Positions 4,813-7,693 of a stretch of DNA of 7,693 bases are shown here, piece by piece. The first letter of the stretch is position 1. Each line of letters starts with the position of its first letter. The DNA comes from Acidobacteriota bacterium. Its GTDB lineage: Bacteria > Acidobacteriota > Terriglobia > UBA7540. The notes below the pieces were generated by a model. The model saw nothing but the letters and a program-made list of their open reading frames with translations. It was not told the DNA's origin and made no database searches. Position numbers and translations under genes: made by a program. The stretch covers positions 1-7,693 of the forward strand of contig JAKAWO010000141.1 in NCBI GenBank assembly GCA_021827255.1, in the 5' to 3' direction.

Positions 4813-6585
4813 TCACTTGCGGATTTGTTGCCTCACCCGCGCCGCTCGGGCCATCCGGCCGGCCGCCTCGAGCGCCTGCGCCTCCGCCTGGTAGGCCTGC
4901 CAGTATTGCGGATCGGTTTTGCGGGCGGCGTGGAATTGTCGCGCGGCCTGGCGATAGTGGCCCAGCTTCATCAAGCACGTTCCCAAGTAAAATCGCGCCC
5001 CCAAGTCCTGCGGGTTCAGTTTCACGGATTCCTCAAAGTACTTCGCCGCCTTGGCGTAGTTTCCATCCGGAAAGTAAACCGCTCCGAGCGCGTCGGCCGC
5101 ATCAGAGTAGCCGTTTGGAGCCATCTTGATGACTTTTTTGAAATACCGGATGGCTTGCTCCCGATGTCCGCGCCGTAACGCAATCCTTCCCAACGCCAAG
5201 TAGTAATCGTGCGCGAGGCCCAGCGGCCACGTGCTCTCCTGGTTCAGGCGCCAGGCGGTTTTGTATTCCCTTATCGCGCCGCTGAGATTACCCTCCTGAT
5301 ATTCGAGCTCCATCCCTCGCGCCATATGCGGCAGGGGAGAATTGGGAGACTGACGAAGCGAGTAGTTGATAAGGGTATCGTTGGTGTGCCAGCGCGGAAT
5401 GTAACGGACCGTTTCGACGCCCCAGGCGATCCCCATCACCGCGAGTGCCGCGACTCCCGCCACTTGAAGCTCCGACCTGCGGGCGCTCTCAGGCAGCCAT
5501 TCGATCAGCAAGACGGCGATCGCCAGGCAAGGCCCGATGGACGGAAAATAATTGAATCGGTCGGCTAGTTGCGGAAAGCTGAGCTGCCGAATGTCCAGCA
5601 CGGGGAGCAGTGAAACCGGCCACCAGACGATCAAAAACGCCAGCCGCGCATCGCGCTTGCGCACCCAGACCGTGCTGACGATGACGGCCAAGGTCGCCCA
5701 AGGCCAGGCGGATGCGAGGCTCGCACGCAGATTGAACATGCGATAGACGCTCAGATGCGCCGGCCAAAGAAGAATGCGAGCGTGGTCTCCCAGCAGCCCC
5801 AACGCGGATCCGATGACCACGCGGTTGAGCTGCCAGAAGTGGCGAGTCTCGGTAAAGTAGCCGAGCGCGAAGTGCCGGGCCACCACGTACATCGCGACTG
5901 CCGCGAGATACGGAGTCCAGCGAAGCGCGCGACGCAGCCACGATTCCGGCCGGCCGAGGGAAAACCACCAGGCGATCAGCAATAACGGGAAGCTGAGCGC
6001 CATCTCTTTGAAAAACAGGGCGGGCAAAAAGGCCAATGCAGAGAACAGAGTCAGGCGAAACGGGTGGTCATGCTCCTGCTCGGCGCGAAGGAACAGAAGA
6101 AACGAGACGAGACAAAAGAAGCCGCATCCGAGATCCGGCAGGGAGGAAATCCACGCCACCGCTTCGACGTGAACCGGATGCAGCGCCCAAAGCAGCGCTC
6201 CGACGAAGGCCGCCGCTCCGTTTGATGTGAGGCGCAGCCCCAGCCGATAGACTAATACTACTGTGGCCGCGTAGAGAAGAAGATTCAGCAGATGAAAGGG
6301 GACGGGGTTTGGCCCGGCCCGGCGGTAAAGAATCCAGTAGCAAACAAATTGCAGTGGGCGGTAAAAATTGGTCGCCGCTCCCTGGAACGACCAGACCGAC
6401 CCGGTGAAGATTTTCGTCCAGAGGCGCGGATTGACGACAAAGGGATTCTGGATGATTTGCGGGTTATCGTCATAGACAAAGCCGTTGGCCAGCGTCCCAG
6501 AAAAAACTAAAAGCGTCACCCCGGCGAGTAAAGCGTCGGCCGCGACCGGGTTCCGCTCAAGCCAGCCATTGAACTTTTCGAGCAA
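4813..6585 (-). CDS. TMTC-like GT-C membrane protein with C-terminal TPR repeats
   Basis: A 590-residue protein in two parts. Residues 1-390 are polytopic membrane with roughly ten to twelve hydrophobic segments and GT-C glycosyltransferase marks: the first-loop acidic pair in FVYDDNPQI (D39, D40), YRPLQF (75-80), LHPVHVEAVAWI (135-146) and DRFNYFPSIG (342-351). This is the layout of TMTC/DUF1736 proteins, whose animal relatives are O-mannosyltransferases. Residues about 430-590 form four or five tetratricopeptide repeats, for example ALGRIALRRGHREQAIRYF (464-482) and YLGTCLMKLGHYRQAARQF (533-551); these probably lie outside the cytoplasm and may hold the acceptor protein. The proposed start is TTG, 35 bp after the NmrA-like stop, with GGGAAGG four bases before it; this start is uncertain. 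It is probably a lipid-linked sugar transferase, though the donor and target are not known. Confidence 0.85.
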   Translation of the reverse strand: MLEKFNGWLERNPVAADALLAGVTLLVFSGTLANGFVYDDNPQIIQNPFVVNPRLWTKIFTGSVWSFQGAATNFYRPLQFVCYWILYRRAGPNPVPFHLLNLLLYAATVVLVYRLGLRLTSNGAAAFVGALLWALHPVHVEAVAWISSLPDLGCGFFCLVSFLLFLRAEQEHDHPFRLTLFSALAFLPALFFKEMALSFPLLLIAWWFSLGRPESWLRRALRWTPYLAAVAMYVVARHFALGYFTETRHFWQLNRVVIGSALGLLGDHARILLWPAHLSVYRMFNLRASLASAWPWATLAVIVSTVWVRKRDARLAFLIVWWPVSLLPVLDIRQLSFPQLADRFNYFPSIGPCLAIAVLLIEWLPESARRSELQVAGVAALAVMGIAWGVETVRYIPRWHTNDTLINYSLRQSPNSPLPHMARGMELEYQEGNLSGAIREYKTAWRLNQESTWPLGLAHDYYLALGRIALRRGHREQAIRYFKKVIKMAPNGYSDAADALGAVYFPDGNYAKAAKYFEESVKLNPQDLGARFYLGTCLMKLGHYRQAARQFHAARKTDPQYWQAYQAEAQALEAAGRMARAARVRQQIRK

Positions 6586-6620
6586 TCTTCCTTCCCGCCT
6601 ACCTCGCCGCTTCCCGGTCT

Positions 6621-7487
6621 TCAGCTTTTCCAGGCTGCGGCATGCTCCTCCACAAACGCCTCAAAAGTTCGCGGCTCGTGTCCGAGAACCGTGCGCTGGA
6701 GTTCGAGATCCTCCTGAGTCGCGGGGAGACCATGCTTCTGAAAGAACTGATACATGATGCGCAGGTCGTGCGCCAGCCATTCCGGGAGCATCGTCCTTGC
6801 CTGTTTCTCCCAGGCGTCAAGATCGTCGCCGGCATAACGGATTTCCCGCCCCAGGTGTCGGCTGTAAACCCGCGCAATATCCGGGCCGGTCAAGGGTTCA
6901 GGACCGTTCAGCGGATAGAGACGGCCCTGGTGGTCCGAGCTGAGGAGCGCATTCGTTGCCGCATCCGCGATGTCGCGCACGTCCACGCGATTGGCGCCGA
7001 CCTTCGTTCCGAGGGGTTGGGGGTAAATTCCATACTTCATGATCGCTTCCCGAAACATCCGGTCGTTCTGATAAAAATTATTCGGCCAAAGGATGGTGTA
7101 GGAAGCTCCCGATTCTTGGACCGCTTCCTCAATCGGAATCTTGCTTCGAAAGTGCGGGATGACCTCAGAGCCAGGCGGCATGACCACGGACATGTACACA
7201 ATGCGGCCAATCCCGGCGGCCTTAGCTGCCTCGACCGCCGACAGGCCAAGCTCGGTTTCCACCGGACTGAGGGGGGTAAGGAGGAAGAGGGCGTCGGCGC
7301 CCTTGAAAGCCGAGGCGAGCGTGGCAGGATTTTCAAAGTCGCCCAGCACGCCCTCTGCGCCCTTGGGCAGCGCCGCGAACTTCTCTGCTGAGCGCGTCAT
7401 CACCCTCGGCCGCAGGCCGCGCGCCACCAGGGCCTTCGTCACTTCACTGCCGACCGTGCCCGTCCCACTGGTAACGACAATATTCAT
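6621..7487 (-). CDS. NmrA-like NAD(P)-binding protein (atypical SDR)
   Basis: A 288-residue single-domain protein of the NmrA/atypical short-chain dehydrogenase group. The N-terminal Rossmann motif is TSGTGTVG, with G8, G10 and G13 as the GxGxxG turn. R32 in MTRS after beta-strand 2 suggests a preference for NADP(H). The family pattern continues with GDFENPATLASAFKGADALFLLTP (about 49-72), IGRIVYMSV (93-101), FRSKIPIEEAVQESG (113-127), YTILWPNNFYQN (130-141) and VDVRDIADAA (168-177). K116 lies in the region where NmrA proteins replace the usual SDR YxxxK. The ATG has a good GGAGG site five bases upstream (7493-7497 on the complementary strand). Members act as quinone or NAD(P)H-dependent reductases or as redox-sensing regulators, and sequence alone does not decide between these. 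It lies 47 bp after thiC on the same strand. Confidence 0.9.
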   Translation of the reverse strand: MNIVVTSGTGTVGSEVTKALVARGLRPRVMTRSAEKFAALPKGAEGVLGDFENPATLASAFKGADALFLLTPLSPVETELGLSAVEAAKAAGIGRIVYMSVVMPPGSEVIPHFRSKIPIEEAVQESGASYTILWPNNFYQNDRMFREAIMKYGIYPQPLGTKVGANRVDVRDIADAATNALLSSDHQGRLYPLNGPEPLTGPDIARVYSRHLGREIRYAGDDLDAWEKQARTMLPEWLAHDLRIMYQFFQKHGLPATQEDLELQRTVLGHEPRTFEAFVEEHAAAWKS

Positions 7488-7492
7488 CTATG

Positions 7493-7497
7493 CCTCC
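7493..7497 (-). promoter_or_regulatory. Shine-Dalgarno site of the NmrA-like gene
   Basis: Read on the minus strand, GGAGG stands five bases before the ATG at 7487. It is among the best ribosome binding sites in the window and fixes that start. Confidence 0.7.
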
Positions 7498-7534
7498 GGC
7501 AATCCAAGTTCCCAAGGGCAGGGGTGGGGCCTCG

Positions 7535-7693
7535 CTAGCCTTGCACTTTGGCCAGCAGTTCAACCAATTTCTGTTCGCGTTCCTTCTGGTCAAGCCCCAG
7601 GCGCTTCTCCATGACTTGAGTCGTATTCATCGAGCAGAATTTTGGGCCACACATCGAGCAAAAAGCAGCGTCTTTGTAATATTCATCGGACAA
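7535..7693 (-). CDS. thiC: Phosphomethylpyrimidine synthase ThiC, C-terminal end (cut by right edge)
   Basis: The last 52 codons of thiC read in from the right edge on the minus strand. The segment SDEYYKDAAFCSMCGPKFCS is diagnostic. Its CxxCxxxxC motif (cysteines 12, 15 and 20 of the visible part) binds the 4Fe-4S cluster used for radical-SAM chemistry, in a domain added at the C-terminus of ThiC. ThiC turns aminoimidazole ribotide into hydroxymethylpyrimidine phosphate, the pyrimidine half of thiamine. The cluster-binding end is intact and is followed by a 32-residue charged helix ending in LLAKVQG. The start and any TPP riboswitch lie outside the window. The NmrA-like gene follows after 47 bp, so the two may share a transcript. 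Identification is secure from the motif. Confidence 0.95.
   Translation of the reverse strand: MSDEYYKDAAFCSMCGPKFCSMNTTQVMEKRLGLDQKEREQKLVELLAKVQG

Noticed and set aside
39..6591. GAGCAATCTTCC at 39-50 and 6580-6591, with the shorter GAGCAATCTT also at 4141-4150
   Set aside because: One copy is inside methyltransferase coding sequence, one in a gap and one over the TPR gene start. Spacing and context share nothing, so coincidence is the simplest reading.
7488..7534. Terminator or riboswitch between thiC and the NmrA-like gene
   Set aside because: The 47 bases hold a G-rich run and the Shine-Dalgarno site but no convincing stem with a T-tract. A TPP riboswitch would lie before thiC, outside the window.
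1..7693. CRISPR array, transposon, integrase, toxin-antitoxin pair, defence system or tRNA
   Set aside because: No spaced repeats, no transposase or recombinase motifs, no paired small toxin-like genes and no cloverleaf were seen on either strand.

Overview
The window is GC-rich bacterial chromosome (about 60% GC by eye), densely coded, with no rRNA, tRNA, CRISPR array or transposase visible. Gene content suggests an uncultivated or soil-type bacterium of the Verrucomicrobiota or Acidobacteriota kind: an enolase-family paralogue, a TMTC-like membrane protein with C-terminal TPRs, an N-terminally anchored M48 peptidase and a DUF302 protein. That taxonomic guess is an inference from protein style, not a marker gene.

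Layout. Plus strand, left to right: the C-terminal part of a class I SAM methyltransferase cut by the left edge (1-321); a 72-residue zinc-ribbon protein overlapping it by ATGA (318-536); an APH-fold small-molecule kinase (632-1642); an enolase-family protein (1715-3010); a 195-bp non-coding gap rich in inverted repeats; a membrane-anchored M48 metallopeptidase (3205-4107); a DUF302 protein (4166-4558); and a possible 44-residue single-pass membrane peptide (4608-4742). Minus strand, reading leftwards from the right edge: the C-terminus of ThiC with its iron-sulfur cysteine motif (7535-7693, cut by the edge); an NmrA-like NAD(P)-binding protein (6621-7487); and a 590-residue GT-C/TPR membrane protein (4813-6585). 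The two gene blocks converge at about 4743-4812, where an imperfect hairpin sits.

How the genes may work together. The methyltransferase and zinc-ribbon genes are translationally coupled. The kinase and enolase genes are adjacent and co-directional. The enolase keeps its metal ligands and the catalytic lysine and glutamate, but differs from canonical enolase at three active-site positions (Glu to Asp, His to Ala, Thr to Ile). The pair may therefore act on a phosphorylated small acid, either 2-phosphoglycerate or a relative. On the minus strand, thiC, the NmrA-like gene and the TPR gene are closely spaced (47 and 35 bp) and could be one transcript, although no functional link is obvious.

No clearly new defence or mobile system is present. 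The items most worth a second look are the altered enolase beside a kinase, the structured gap at 3011-3204, and the small membrane ORF beside the DUF302 gene.
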